A stretch of 64,000 nucleotides of DNA, taken from positions 1 through 64,000 of the forward strand of contig CAJMSZ010000006.1 of NCBI GenBank assembly GCA_905216215.1, given 5' to 3'. Under the pieces are notes generated by a model, which ran no database searches, was not told the DNA's origin, and worked only from the letters and a program-made list of their open reading frames with translations. Position 1 is the first letter of the stretch; every line of letters begins with the position of its first letter. Below, in pieces: positions 53,928 to 62,344 of the stretch. A program made the translations under genes and the position numbers. This DNA comes from an uncultured bacterium (GTDB taxonomy: Bacteria; Bacillota; Clostridia; Lachnospirales; Lachnospiraceae).

Positions 53928-54662
53928 TTAATTATTGCGATAAGAAACCGGGGACATTCCGGTTTGTTGTTTGAAGACACGGTCAAAATGTGATAAATTA
54001 GGAAAACCACAAGAAATAGCAATTTCCTGAATAGAAAGTTTACTGTTTTTTAACAGGTGTTTTGCATTTTCGATTCTCTTAAGTGTGATATAGGTTTTAA
54101 TGGTAAGTCCAGTTGCCTGATGAAATACTTTGGAAAGATACGGTGAACTAAAATGCGCAATCTGCGCCAATTCTTCCAAAGTGATATTCTTATTGTAGTT
54201 TTGGTCAATATAATGAATTACCGGGTCGATTGCATTATTCGATGTTCCGATATTTTCTGGAATAGTAGAATCACCGGACACAATATATTTTTTTCGGTTC
54301 TTTGTACATTTCTCTATTGCATCCATAATTTCTTCTTCTTTTGCTGGTTTTAACAGATATGCATCTAGTCCATATTCAAGAGCACGTCTGGCAAATTCAA
54401 ATTCAGCATAAGCAGTATTTAATAAAATACAGATGTTGGGATATTTTTTCTTTATTAAATTTGCTGAATCCAGTCCATTCATGGAAGGCATATTAATATC
54501 CATAATGATAACATCCGGTTTTAATTGCGAGGTAAGCTTTAATACTTCTTCACCGGTAGCAGCTTCACCGACAATTTGATATAGAGCGCGATGTTTCTGG
54601 AGTAAATTTTTTAAGTAGCGGCGTTCGATTTGTTCATCATCAGCAATAAGTATTTTTAACAT
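53928..54662 (-). CDS. Response regulator with AraC-type HTH
   Basis: The N-terminal receiver (1-120) starts KILIADDEQIERRYLK, has the phospho-acceptor in D-V-I-I-M-D-I-N-M-P, and the conserved Lys in YLLKPAKEEE. The C-terminal ~100 residues are two AraC helix-turn-helix motifs (LEELAQIAHFSSPYLSKVF, IQEIAISCGFPNLSHFDRVFKQ). It is co-transcribed with the PocR-type kinase. It is divergent from the hydrolase operon, with a 253-base AT-rich gap that probably holds its binding sites. Confidence 0.93.
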   Translation of the reverse strand: MLKILIADDEQIERRYLKNLLQKHRALYQIVGEAATGEEVLKLTSQLKPDVIIMDINMPSMNGLDSANLIKKKYPNICILLNTAYAEFEFARRALEYGLDAYLLKPAKEEEIMDAIEKCTKNRKKYIVSGDSTIPENIGTSNNAIDPVIHYIDQNYNKNITLEELAQIAHFSSPYLSKVFHQATGLTIKTYITLKRIENAKHLLKNSKLSIQEIAISCGFPNLSHFDRVFKQQTGMSPVSYRNN

Positions 54663-54915
54663 ATTCGTTTCTCCTGCAGAATCATTTATTAAATTGCCTA
54701 CAGATATATTTTACAATTTTTCATTGAAAGTTACAAAATATAAATACTTTATCACAAGAAATGCAAACTTGTTGCTAAAAAATGCAAAGTATGATTAAAA
54801 ATAATATAAGTTTTGCGACAATTTACAACAATCAAAAGAAATATTTCAAAATAATAAAAATTGTGTTAGCATATGCCTATCAAAAATTCTCGTAAACATA
54901 AAGGAGGAACTGAAA
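54663..54915. promoter_or_regulatory. Divergent AT-rich control region
   Basis: This 253-base gap separates the response regulator from the hydrolase operon. It is strongly AT-rich and holds two ATGCAAA half-sites (GAAATGCAAACTTG near 54760 and AAAATGCAAAGTAT near 54779), about 20 bases apart, as would suit tandem AraC-type binding. A clean -35/-10 pair is not obvious, which fits an activator-dependent promoter. Confidence 0.5.
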
Positions 54916-55605
54916 ATGAGAGTGAATGACAGACACGTATCTTTTTATTATGAAAATGATACCGATATGGGTGAAATTATTATTGATCCTAAGAAAACAG
55001 CTTTGTTAGTGATTGACATGCAGCATGTGTTTATTACGAGACCTGCATATGAAAATCCAACAGAAGAACAAAAGAGAGAAGCAGAGAGATGGGAACCATT
55101 TTACAGTAAGATTGATGAAGTAGTTGTGCCGAACAATGCAAGGTTGTTAAAAGCATTCCGGGATAAGGGAATGGAAGTATGCTTTGCAAAGATTCAGTGT
55201 CAGAAGCGTTGTGGAAGTGATCGTTCTTTAGATCAGAAAGCAACCGGTTATAATGAATTGTTGCTGCCACCGGGAGATCCAAGTGCGGAAATTGTTCCTA
55301 AACTTGCACCATTGGAGGATGAAATTGTGGTAACGAAGACCACAGACAGTGCGCTTACAGGTACTGCACTTCGGTTATGGCTTCATAATATGGGAATAGA
55401 TACGGTGGTTTGTACAGGTGTATTGACAGACCAGTGTGTATCAGGAACGGTAAGAAGTCTTGCTGACGAGAGCTTTAAAGTATGGCTGATTGAAGATGCC
55501 TGCATGGCATCTACCCAGAAAATTCAGGATAATGAGTTAGAGATTTTAAATAATATTTATTGTCATGTAATTAACACGGATGAACTGCTGGAGGCAATGA
55601 AATAG
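54916..55605 (+). CDS. Isochorismatase-family cysteine hydrolase
   Basis: This 229-aa alpha/beta hydrolase has the triad of the family: Asp in L-L-V-I-D-M-Q-H, Lys in V-V-T-K-T-T-D-S-A, and Cys in T-G-V-L-T-D-Q-C-V-S-G-T. An N-terminal extension of about 30 residues (VSFYYENDTDMGEI) is typical of larger members, for example N-carbamoyl- and ureido-amidases. It probably hydrolyses an amide or ureido compound imported by the next gene product, an APC permease. The ribosome binding site is TAAAGGAGGAAC. Regulation by the divergent two-component system is inferred. Confidence 0.88.
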   Translation: MRVNDRHVSFYYENDTDMGEIIIDPKKTALLVIDMQHVFITRPAYENPTEEQKREAERWEPFYSKIDEVVVPNNARLLKAFRDKGMEVCFAKIQCQKRCGSDRSLDQKATGYNELLLPPGDPSAEIVPKLAPLEDEIVVTKTTDSALTGTALRLWLHNMGIDTVVCTGVLTDQCVSGTVRSLADESFKVWLIEDACMASTQKIQDNELEILNNIYCHVINTDELLEAMK

Positions 55606-55619
55606 AGGAGGGAAAAACT

Positions 55620-56990
55620 ATGGCAGAGCAGAAATTAAAGAGAAATCTTAGTTTTGTATCTATGATAGCACTGGCATCAGGGGCCGTTATAGGAGGATGG
55701 CTTGCAGAAGCACCTTATTGGTTTTCTGTAACCGGAACCGGAGCAGCATTTATTTTTCCTATTCTGTCAATTTTGTTGATACCAGTGGGACTTACGTTCG
55801 CAGAATTGACAGCGATGCTTCCATTTGCCTCCTCGGTTGATATCTGGACAACAAGTGCATTTGGACACAAAGCAGGATTTGCTACACAATGGATGATGTT
55901 TCTGGTGCAGGTGGTAGAACCACCGATGATGGCATTTATTTTTATAACAGCCTTTAACTACTTTATTCCGATACCAAGTGTTGCGCAGCCTTGGATTGCA
56001 ATTGGAATTGTAGTACTTTGGTATATTATGTCAAATTTCAATGTAGGAGTTACGGGTATTCTTGCTAATGTATTCTTTTTTGCAATGATTATTATGTCAC
56101 TGATTGTCAGTGGTTCTTTATTCTTCAGTGGACATTGGTCAGCTGCGAATCTGACAGTAAATGGAGGATTGTTCCCACAAGGATTCCGTGGAATCTTTAT
56201 AGCGATGGCAGTATTTTCACTGAAGTTTATCGGATTTGAAATGACTCCTACTATGATTGAGGAAACGAACTTCCCGGTATCTAAGATGTGGAAGGTTATT
56301 CTTTCAGCTTTGTTTGTACCAGCTGTTTTGTATTTTGTAGTAGTAATGGCGATTGGTGGTATGGGTTCCTGGGATATGATCGCAACAATGAATATGCCGG
56401 AACCAGAATTTGTGTCTATGTATTCCTTACCTAAAATCATAGGAATGTTGGCGATTATAGCGGGCATCCTGCACGCGACGACAACTTTAATGGGATTTTG
56501 GACTTCATCAGCGAGGGTTCTTTATGGAGCAGCACAGTTAAATCAGCTTCCGAAAGTTTTTGCAAAGTTAAATAAGAAAGGACAGCCGGTAGTTGCGAAT
56601 TCCGTTGTTTTGGCATTTACGATTTTCTTCTGTTTGTTCAGCGGAGATAACTGGGTTCAGTATATTTATGCCGTTTCAAGTATTGCAGCAGGTCTGGTTT
56701 ACTTCGTTTGCTGTCTGGATGCACTGGTACTCAGAAAGAAACATCCTGAGTGGAAACGTCCGTATAAAGTACCAGGTGGAAGCATTATGTTTGTTCTTGG
56801 CATGCTCATATCTATATGGGTTATAATCGGCTCTTGTCTGGAACTTGGAGCAGGCGGGTATGTATCACTTGTTATTTATTGCCTGCTTGGTGTGGTAATG
56901 TATATGGTTATGGCACAGTACAGAAAGAAAGATCCGAAAGCACATGCGCTTATTACATTAACACCGGAAGATGTAGATAAAGATTTCTAA
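55620..56990 (+). CDS. APC-family amino acid/amine permease
   Basis: This 456-aa protein has about twelve helices. Its landmarks are RNLSFVSMIALASGAVIGGWLAEAPYWF in outline, the second-helix region GLTFAELTAMLPFASSVDIW, EMTPTMIEETNFPVSKMWK and ARVLYGAAQLNQLPKVFAKLNKKGQPVVAN. It starts 14 bases after the hydrolase and belongs to the same operon. The substrate is unknown; the unusual W-L-A-E-A-P motif of helix 1 replaces the common 'GSGIF' sequence. A stable hairpin follows the gene. Confidence 0.9.
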   Translation: MAEQKLKRNLSFVSMIALASGAVIGGWLAEAPYWFSVTGTGAAFIFPILSILLIPVGLTFAELTAMLPFASSVDIWTTSAFGHKAGFATQWMMFLVQVVEPPMMAFIFITAFNYFIPIPSVAQPWIAIGIVVLWYIMSNFNVGVTGILANVFFFAMIIMSLIVSGSLFFSGHWSAANLTVNGGLFPQGFRGIFIAMAVFSLKFIGFEMTPTMIEETNFPVSKMWKVILSALFVPAVLYFVVVMAIGGMGSWDMIATMNMPEPEFVSMYSLPKIIGMLAIIAGILHATTTLMGFWTSSARVLYGAAQLNQLPKVFAKLNKKGQPVVANSVVLAFTIFFCLFSGDNWVQYIYAVSSIAAGLVYFVCCLDALVLRKKHPEWKRPYKVPGGSIMFVLGMLISIWVIIGSCLELGAGGYVSLVIYCLLGVVMYMVMAQYRKKDPKAHALITLTPEDVDKDF

Positions 56991-57012
56991 TAAATATATG
57001 AAATAGGTAGTA

Positions 57013-57045
57013 ATTAAGGAGATGACGTAAAGTTGTCTCCTTAAT
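57013..57045 (+). terminator. Hairpin after the APC gene
   Basis: ATTAAGGAGATGAC pairs with GTTGTCTCCTTAAT (14 bp, two wobble pairs) around GTAAA. There is no T-run on the plus strand, so this could be an mRNA end or processing site. Confidence 0.6.
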
Positions 57046-57129
57046 AGCGTGTGGAACATATTTTGCATGTTGACTATCGTAATGGTTTGGTGCATTATAA
57101 AATAAAAACAGGCAGGAGATCATGTTGTT

Positions 57130-57669
57130 ATGGAATTTCAGAATTTATTAGAAGATAGGAAAAGTATGCGTGGTTATGATGGTACGAAGCGGGTTACGAG
57201 AGAACAGCTTGATACGATTATTTCTTCTGCTATTTTAGCACCATCGTGGAAAAATCAGCAGACATCGAGATATTACTGTATTATTTCTGATGAGAAGATA
57301 AAGGAATTCAGTGAAAAGTGTCTTCCTGAGTTTAACCAGAAGAACTCCGGTGGGGCAGCTCTTGTAGTTACAACATTTGTGAAAGATATAGTCGGATTTA
57401 ATGTAAATACCGGAGAGGCCATGAATGACTGTGGTAACGGATGGGGATATTATGATCTTGGCCTGCATAATGAGAATTTTATTTTGAAAGCGAAAGAGCT
57501 TGGATTGGATACTTTGATTATGGGAATTAGAGACGAGAAGGCAATTCGTGAATTTCTTGATATTCCAGAGGCAGAGCAGATTGTAGCGGTAATTGCCGTG
57601 GGATATGGCAACAAGGATATGGCAAGGCCACAAAGAAAAACAGTGGAAGAGATTGCAAAATTTATTTAA
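57130..57669 (+). CDS. Nitroreductase-family flavoprotein
   Basis: This 179-aa FMN enzyme shows the family pattern: D-R-K-S-M-R-G-Y near the N-terminus (phosphate binding), S-A-I-L-A-P-S-W-K-N-Q-Q, the middle helix LGLHNENFILKAKELGLDTLIMG and the C-terminal VAVIAVGYGNKDMARPQRKTVEEI. It probably reduces quinones, nitro groups or flavins with NAD(P)H. The gap before it contains a hairpin, so it may have its own promoter. It is followed by a nicotinamidase-like gene 30 bases on. Confidence 0.9.
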   Translation: MEFQNLLEDRKSMRGYDGTKRVTREQLDTIISSAILAPSWKNQQTSRYYCIISDEKIKEFSEKCLPEFNQKNSGGAALVVTTFVKDIVGFNVNTGEAMNDCGNGWGYYDLGLHNENFILKAKELGLDTLIMGIRDEKAIREFLDIPEAEQIVAVIAVGYGNKDMARPQRKTVEEIAKFI

Positions 57670-57699
57670 AATGAATCAATAGATATCGGAGAAAACAAA

Positions 57700-58212
57700 A
57701 TGAAAAAAACATTAATCGTGGTTGACATGCAGAATGATTTTATTGATGGCTCTCTTGGAACGAGGGAAGCGCAGGCAATTGTTCCAAATGTCCGAAAGAA
57801 AATTCAGGAATATAAAGAACGTGGTGACCGGATTATTTTTACAAGGGATACACATCAAACGGATTATCTGAGTACTCCGGAAGGAAAGAAGCTTCCGGTG
57901 GAACATTGCATTCAGGGAACAGATGGATGGCAGATTGCAGATGGATTGTATGTAGAGGGCTGTCGGTGTATTGACAAGCCTACTTTTGGATGGACATACT
58001 GGAAGGAAGAAGAACTGGATGGCGACATTGAGATGGTCGGTCTTTGTACGGACATTTGTGTGGTATCCAATGCCCTGATTCTGAAGGCAACTTATCCAGA
58101 ATCGAACATTATGGTGGATGCAAGTTGCTGTGCAGGGGTGACACCGGAGACTCACAAGGCGGCACTGGAAACAATGAAAATGTGTCAGATTGATGTGAGA
58201 GAAGGTAATTAG
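57700..58212 (+). CDS. Nicotinamidase-like cysteine hydrolase
   Basis: This 170-aa protein has the triad Asp in V-V-D-M-Q-N-D-F, Lys in I-D-K-P-T-F-G, and Cys in G-L-C-T-D-I-C-V-V-S-N. The metal-site segment T-R-D-T-H-Q-T-D-Y and the later H-C-I-Q-G-T-D-G-W are typical of the PncA group, which turns nicotinamide into nicotinate. It is smaller than the hydrolase at 54916. A sirtuin (nicotinamide-producing) gene lies 1.3 kb away, which fits a salvage role, although substrate cannot be proven. The ferredoxin-like remnant follows in the same frame after the TAG stop. Confidence 0.85.
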   Translation: MKKTLIVVDMQNDFIDGSLGTREAQAIVPNVRKKIQEYKERGDRIIFTRDTHQTDYLSTPEGKKLPVEHCIQGTDGWQIADGLYVEGCRCIDKPTFGWTYWKEEELDGDIEMVGLCTDICVVSNALILKATYPESNIMVDASCCAGVTPETHKAALETMKMCQIDVREGN

Positions 58213-58320
58213 AATTGTGATTTATGTGTAAAGAATTGTCCAGCTCAGGCATTACAGGGCACGTTATGGGAAGCAGGACTTGTGTGGGAAATGCTTTGCG
58301 GTTTGTGCATATACACAAAA
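58213..58320 (+). pseudogene. Remnant of a ferredoxin-type domain
   Basis: Directly after the TAG of the nicotinamidase-like gene, the same frame reads N-C-D-L-C-V-K-N-C-P-A-Q-A-L-Q-G, a near-perfect 4Fe-4S motif (C-x2-C-x3-C-P). A second cysteine group (MLCGLCIY) follows. The frame stays open into the glycerate kinase gene. There is no start codon with a ribosome binding site before it. This looks like the leftover of a longer Fe-S protein gene (for example of the QueG-like double-cluster type) of which the rest was deleted. Confidence 0.6.
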
Positions 58321-58347
58321 GTATTTGAAGTCGCGGAGGAGTATGTG

Positions 58348-59490
58348 ATGAAGATTGTGGTAGCCATTGATTCTCTCAAAGGTAGTCTTAGTTCGCTTGA
58401 GGCCGGGGAGGCAATGAAAGATGGAATCCTAAAAGCAATGGCAGATGCGGAAGTGTGGGTCAGCCCCCTGGCAGATGGAGGCGAGGGTACGGTAGAGGCT
58501 TTGACCCTTGGAATGCAGGGACGACTGGAGACAATTTCCGTCACCGGACCTTTAGGTAAACTTGTAGAAGCGTCCTATGGGATTGTAAGGGAAAAACATC
58601 TGGCTGTTCTTGAGATGTCTGCAGCAGCAGGGATTACACTTGTGGAGGAAAAAGACAGAAATCCACTATATACAACGACATATGGTGTAGGGGAAATGAT
58701 AAAAGATGCCATTCAAAAAGGCTGCAGAGATTTTATTATTGGGATAGGTGGCAGTGTGACCAATGATGGCGGAAGTGGGATGCTTCAGGCACTGGGATTC
58801 GGTTTGTCGGATAAGAATGGCGCACCAATTGCATTTGGTGCGAAAGGACTGAAGGATATTGCCAGAATTACCGATGAAAATGTTCTTCCGGAGCTTCGTG
58901 AATGCTCCTTTCGTATTGCGTGTGATGTGACGAATCCCCTGTGTGGTGAGCAGGGGTGTAGTGCGGTGTACGGACCGCAAAAGGGTGCAACCCAGGAAAT
59001 GATTACTGAGATGGATGGATGGCTTGCACATTTTGCAGAAGTGGCGCAGGAAACCTTTGAAAATGCTGATGCGAATCAGCCGGGAACCGGAGCAGCAGGA
59101 GGACTTGGTTTTGCTTTTTTATCCTTTTTAAATGCCAGTCTTCAGTCAGGGATTACCATTGTACTGGAAGAAACCAGGCTGGAAGAGTATATAAGGCAGG
59201 CAGATTTGGTTGTGACCGGAGAAGGAAGATTAGATAGTCAGACTGTGATGGGAAAAGCACCTGCGGGAGTAGCAGCACTTGCGCAGAAGCATGGAAAAAA
59301 AGTGATTGCTTTTTCCGGTTGTGTCACGGAAGATGCGGCTGTATGTAATGAACATGGAATTGGAGCGTTTTTCCCTATTTTGAGAACGGTGGTCCCGCTC
59401 GCTGAAGCCATGAGTGCAGAGGTAGCACGGAGAAATATGACAGCTACAGCAGAGCAGGTTTTCCGATTGATTAAAATGTTTCAGAATTAG
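58348..59490 (+). CDS. glxK: Glycerate kinase
   Basis: The ATG at 58348 follows GCGGAGGAGTATGTG. The 380-aa protein shows the glycerate kinase pattern of PF02595: VVAIDSLKGSLSSLEAG, PLADGGEGTVEAL, GVGEMIKDAIQKGCRDFIIGIGGS, then TNDGGSGMLQALGF, AACDVTNPLCG-like FRIACDVTNPLCG and LVVTGEGRLDSQTVMGKAP. It phosphorylates D-glycerate, feeding it into glycolysis. The open frame runs back through the ferredoxin-like remnant, but the start signal is clear at 58348. Serine dehydratase genes lie nearby, both acting in C3 metabolism. Confidence 0.95.
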   Translation: MKIVVAIDSLKGSLSSLEAGEAMKDGILKAMADAEVWVSPLADGGEGTVEALTLGMQGRLETISVTGPLGKLVEASYGIVREKHLAVLEMSAAAGITLVEEKDRNPLYTTTYGVGEMIKDAIQKGCRDFIIGIGGSVTNDGGSGMLQALGFGLSDKNGAPIAFGAKGLKDIARITDENVLPELRECSFRIACDVTNPLCGEQGCSAVYGPQKGATQEMITEMDGWLAHFAEVAQETFENADANQPGTGAAGGLGFAFLSFLNASLQSGITIVLEETRLEEYIRQADLVVTGEGRLDSQTVMGKAPAGVAALAQKHGKKVIAFSGCVTEDAAVCNEHGIGAFFPILRTVVPLAEAMSAEVARRNMTATAEQVFRLIKMFQN

Positions 59491-59494
59491 AATT

Positions 59495-60217
59495 TTAAAT
59501 ATGAATTTGTTCCATCACTTTTCCGATTGGTTCATGGATGACCAGGTCAGCCATGGAATCACGGGAAGTGGAATCCATGTTGATTACAACCAGATATTTT
59601 CCATGGAAGTAGTCAATAAAGCTGGCGGCAGGGTAGACCACCAGTGAGGTTCCGCCAATGATGAGCATATCGGCTTCAATGATTGCCTGAATACTTTGTT
59701 GAATAACATTGCTATCCAGGCTTTCTTCATAGAGAACCACATCCGGACGTATCACTCCGCCACAGTCACAGTGAGGGACACCGTCAGCGTGTTTTACATC
59801 GTATGCACTGTAAGTTTTGTGACATTTCATACAATAGTTTCGATGTATACTTCCATGGAGTTCCAGAACATTTTTACTGCCGGCAGCCTGATGAAGTCCA
59901 TCGATGTTCTGGGTTACGATGGCAGACAACTTACCCGCTTTTTCCAGTTCTGCCAGTTTCAGATGTGCAGGGTTTGGCTTTGCATCCAGATACATCATTT
60001 TCTCTTTATAAAAATCGTAAAATACCTCCGGGTACCGCATGAAAAATGTATGACTCACAACCTGTTCCGGGGAATATTTATATTGCTGGTGGTAGAGCCC
60101 GTCAGCACTGCGGAAATCAGGAATATTGCTTTCGGTAGAAACCCCTGCCCCACCAAAGAAAACAATGTGGTTGCAGGCGTTTACCATTTTATTTAATTTT
60201 TCTATTTTTTCGATCAT
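59495..60217 (-). CDS. cobB: Sirtuin NAD-dependent protein deacylase
   Basis: The likely start is ATG 60217-60215 (MIEKIEKLNKMVNAC) behind GATGGAGATGATGAT. The 240-aa protein has H-I-V-F-F-G-G-A-G-V-S-T-E-S-N-I-P-D-F-R, T-Q-N-I-D-G-L-H, E-L-H-G-S, zinc cysteines C-M-K-C...C-D-C, and the G-T-S-L-V-V-Y-P motif. It removes acyl groups from lysines with NAD, releasing nicotinamide. It is convergent with glycerate kinase, with only 4 bases between the ends. It may cooperate with the nicotinamidase-like gene. Confidence 0.95.
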   Translation of the reverse strand: MIEKIEKLNKMVNACNHIVFFGGAGVSTESNIPDFRSADGLYHQQYKYSPEQVVSHTFFMRYPEVFYDFYKEKMMYLDAKPNPAHLKLAELEKAGKLSAIVTQNIDGLHQAAGSKNVLELHGSIHRNYCMKCHKTYSAYDVKHADGVPHCDCGGVIRPDVVLYEESLDSNVIQQSIQAIIEADMLIIGGTSLVVYPAASFIDYFHGKYLVVINMDSTSRDSMADLVIHEPIGKVMEQIHI

Positions 60218-60409
60218 ATCATCATCTCCATCATTGTTATAATATCTACTTAATTGATAGCACAGATAGCTCTGATAAATCAATAGGAAATCACTTATTT
60301 CCGTGGGAAAACTGGAAATATCTGAATAGATATGATACAATCCCAGAGAAGAGTACGGATTAGAAATTCAGAAATGACCGGTGCTATTAACAGAAGGGAT
60401 TATAGAGAG

Positions 60410-61267
60410 ATGAAAAAATTAAATATCAGGCATTTGTTTTTGATTTTACTGGGCAACACATTGTATGCACTGAGTGTTGTCATGTTTATTCTGCCAAATG
60501 GACTTTTGACAGGCGGTACAACCGGTATGGGTATCACCATTGACCATTATTTTGGCTTACCGATTGAATATTTTGTATTTGTATTTAATGGGCTTATGTT
60601 TTTAGTGGGGGCATTGGTGCTTGGAATGAAGTTTGCACTTACTACACTTGTCAGCAGTTTTTATTATCCAATTATCCTGGGGGTGTTCAAAGGGATTCCG
60701 GCACTTTCGCATGTGACAGAGGATAAGATGTTGGCAACAGTGTGTGGAGGTTTCCTGATTGGAGCGGGAATCGGGATTGTCATTCGTGCAGGAGCCTCTA
60801 CAGGTGGTATGGATATTCCTCCGCTTGTTTTAAATAAGAAGTTTGGGATTCCGGTATCGGCATCCTTGTATGTGTTTGATTTCGCAATTCTGATTATGCA
60901 GATGTTATTCTCGGATAAAGAAGAATGTATCTACGGAATTTTACTGGTTGTAATCTACACATTTATTCTGGATAAAACCTTACTGCTTGGTACGAAGAAG
61001 ATGGAAGTAAAGATTGTATCCGACTACTATGATGAAATTACCAAGATGATTCTGGAAAAGGTTGACAGAGGTGTGACCTTACTGCATGCAGAAACCGGGT
61101 ATCTGAAGAAAGAACAGAAAATGGTTATGACTATTGTTTCTAACCGTGAGCTGATGGTGCTGAAACAGATGGTACAGGAAATTGACCCGAGTGCATTTAT
61201 TATTATTGGTCATGTCAATGAAGTAAAGGGACGGGGATTCTCATTAGAAAGAGAATATAAGAATTAA
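60410..61267 (+). CDS. YitT-family membrane protein
   Basis: The ATG at 60410 (MKKLNIRHLFLILLGN) is chosen because it starts the first helix; a site AGAGAG is just upstream. The 285-aa protein has five helices (DUF161 type: LPNGLLTGGTTGMGITIDHY, GGFLIGAGIGIVIRAGASTGGMDIP) and a C-terminal cytosolic DUF2179 domain (VKIVSDYYDEITKMILEKVDRGVTLL in outline, INPSAFIIIGHVNEVKGRGF-like). YitT proteins are widespread in Firmicutes; their substrates are unknown. Confidence 0.9.
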   Translation: MKKLNIRHLFLILLGNTLYALSVVMFILPNGLLTGGTTGMGITIDHYFGLPIEYFVFVFNGLMFLVGALVLGMKFALTTLVSSFYYPIILGVFKGIPALSHVTEDKMLATVCGGFLIGAGIGIVIRAGASTGGMDIPPLVLNKKFGIPVSASLYVFDFAILIMQMLFSDKEECIYGILLVVIYTFILDKTLLLGTKKMEVKIVSDYYDEITKMILEKVDRGVTLLHAETGYLKKEQKMVMTIVSNRELMVLKQMVQEIDPSAFIIIGHVNEVKGRGFSLEREYKN

Positions 61268-61278
61268 AGGTCATATAA

Positions 61279-61381
61279 AGTTGTAAAACTATGAGAAACA
61301 CGCTTCGCAAGTTTCTCAAGTTATCGCGGCAGTCGCCAAGGTCTCGTGCAAGCACGGACTTTGGCTCGTTGCTCGCGTAAA
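61279..61381. repeat. Intergenic structured sequence
   Basis: The gap contains GAGAAAC/GTTTCTC around ACGCTTCGCAA, and then a long hairpin GCCAAGGTCTCGTGC / GCACGGACTTTGGC with two mismatches. This GC-rich block between the convergent yitT-like and sdaAA genes has no ORF and may be a decayed mobile or REP-like sequence. It resembles in style the element at 52532. Confidence 0.6.
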
Positions 61382-61428
61382 TAAAATCCACAGTTAATAC
61401 CTGGCGAGAGGTGTGGCTGTGGATTTTA
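61382..61428. terminator. Bidirectional terminator between convergent genes
   Basis: A perfect 12-bp stem, TAAAATCCACAG with CTGTGGATTTTA, lies between the convergent YitT-like and sdaAA genes. The arms give A/T tracts on both strands, so it can work in both directions. Confidence 0.8.
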
Positions 61429-61459
61429 ACATCTAAACTAGAATTCACGTGTAGAGAAA

Positions 61460-62341
61460 TTACTTGCAACATCCTCCACAGAGTGTACATGCGGTTGGTG
61501 TTCCGGCATTTCCGCCCATAGCAGTTTCCCGGAGTTCAAAAGGAATACTCTTTCCGACACGGTACATGGCTTCTGCCATTTCATCAAATGGAATCGGATG
61601 GGTAACTCCGGCAAGGGCAAGCTGCGCACAGGTAATGGCATTGGCAGCACCGATAGAGTTACGACTCTGACAAGGCGCTTCCACCAGACCTGCAATGGGG
61701 TCGCAGACCATGCCAAGTAAGTTAGAAAGTGCAATGCTTGCAGCGTGAAGGGACATTTCCGGTGTTCCGCCCATGACTTCCACGACTGCGCTGGCAGCCA
61801 TGGCAGATGCGGCTCCCACTTCTGCCTGACAGCCGGCTTCGGCACCGGATACAGAAGCATTTCGCATCAAAATGTATCCAATCGCAGAGGCATGTACAAT
61901 GGCAGAACAGATGGCTTCATCGCTTAGATTACGGTCTTCCTGAAGGGCAAGAAGTACACCCGGAAGGACTCCGGCTGAGCCGGCGGTAGGAGCAGCAACG
62001 ATGAGTCCCATTGTGGCATTTACCTCCAACACAGCCATGCTATATGAGATTGCTCTGCTTAGGAAAGAGCCACATAAATTATTATCCGTCTGGCTGAATT
62101 CATAAGTCTTTTTCGCTTCACCTCCAATGAGTCCGCCAATGGAACGTGTTGGAGTCTCAAGGGGAGTGTGTGCAGCGTTTTTCATAATTGTAAGAATCTC
62201 TTTCAGACGGGCATCAATCTGTTCGTTCGTCATGGAACCACAAGTGATTTCGCGCTGTCTCATAACATCAGAGATGAGAAGGTTGTGCTCACGACATAAA
62301 TCCAATAATTCTTTTCCGTTTCTAAAATCCACTCTCATCAC
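61460..62341 (-). CDS. sdaAA: L-serine ammonia-lyase, alpha subunit
   Basis: This 293-aa protein is the catalytic subunit of the clostridial-type iron-sulfur serine dehydratase, which makes pyruvate and ammonia. Landmarks are SDVMRQREITCGSM, VNATMGLIVAAPTAGSAGVLPGVLL, A-G-C-Q-A-E-V-G, CDPIAGLVEAPCQSRNSIGAANAI in outline, and the end G-T-P-T-A-C-T-L-C-G-G-C. The cysteines around 'CGS', 'CDP' and 'CTLC' bind the 4Fe-4S cluster. Start: GTG/ATG 62341/62338 or GTG 62332, all close to an AGGAGG site. It follows sdaAB by 3 bases. Confidence 0.96.
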   Translation of the reverse strand: MMRVDFRNGKELLDLCREHNLLISDVMRQREITCGSMTNEQIDARLKEILTIMKNAAHTPLETPTRSIGGLIGGEAKKTYEFSQTDNNLCGSFLSRAISYSMAVLEVNATMGLIVAAPTAGSAGVLPGVLLALQEDRNLSDEAICSAIVHASAIGYILMRNASVSGAEAGCQAEVGAASAMAASAVVEVMGGTPEMSLHAASIALSNLLGMVCDPIAGLVEAPCQSRNSIGAANAITCAQLALAGVTHPIPFDEMAEAMYRVGKSIPFELRETAMGGNAGTPTACTLCGGCCK

Positions 62342-62344
62342 CTC

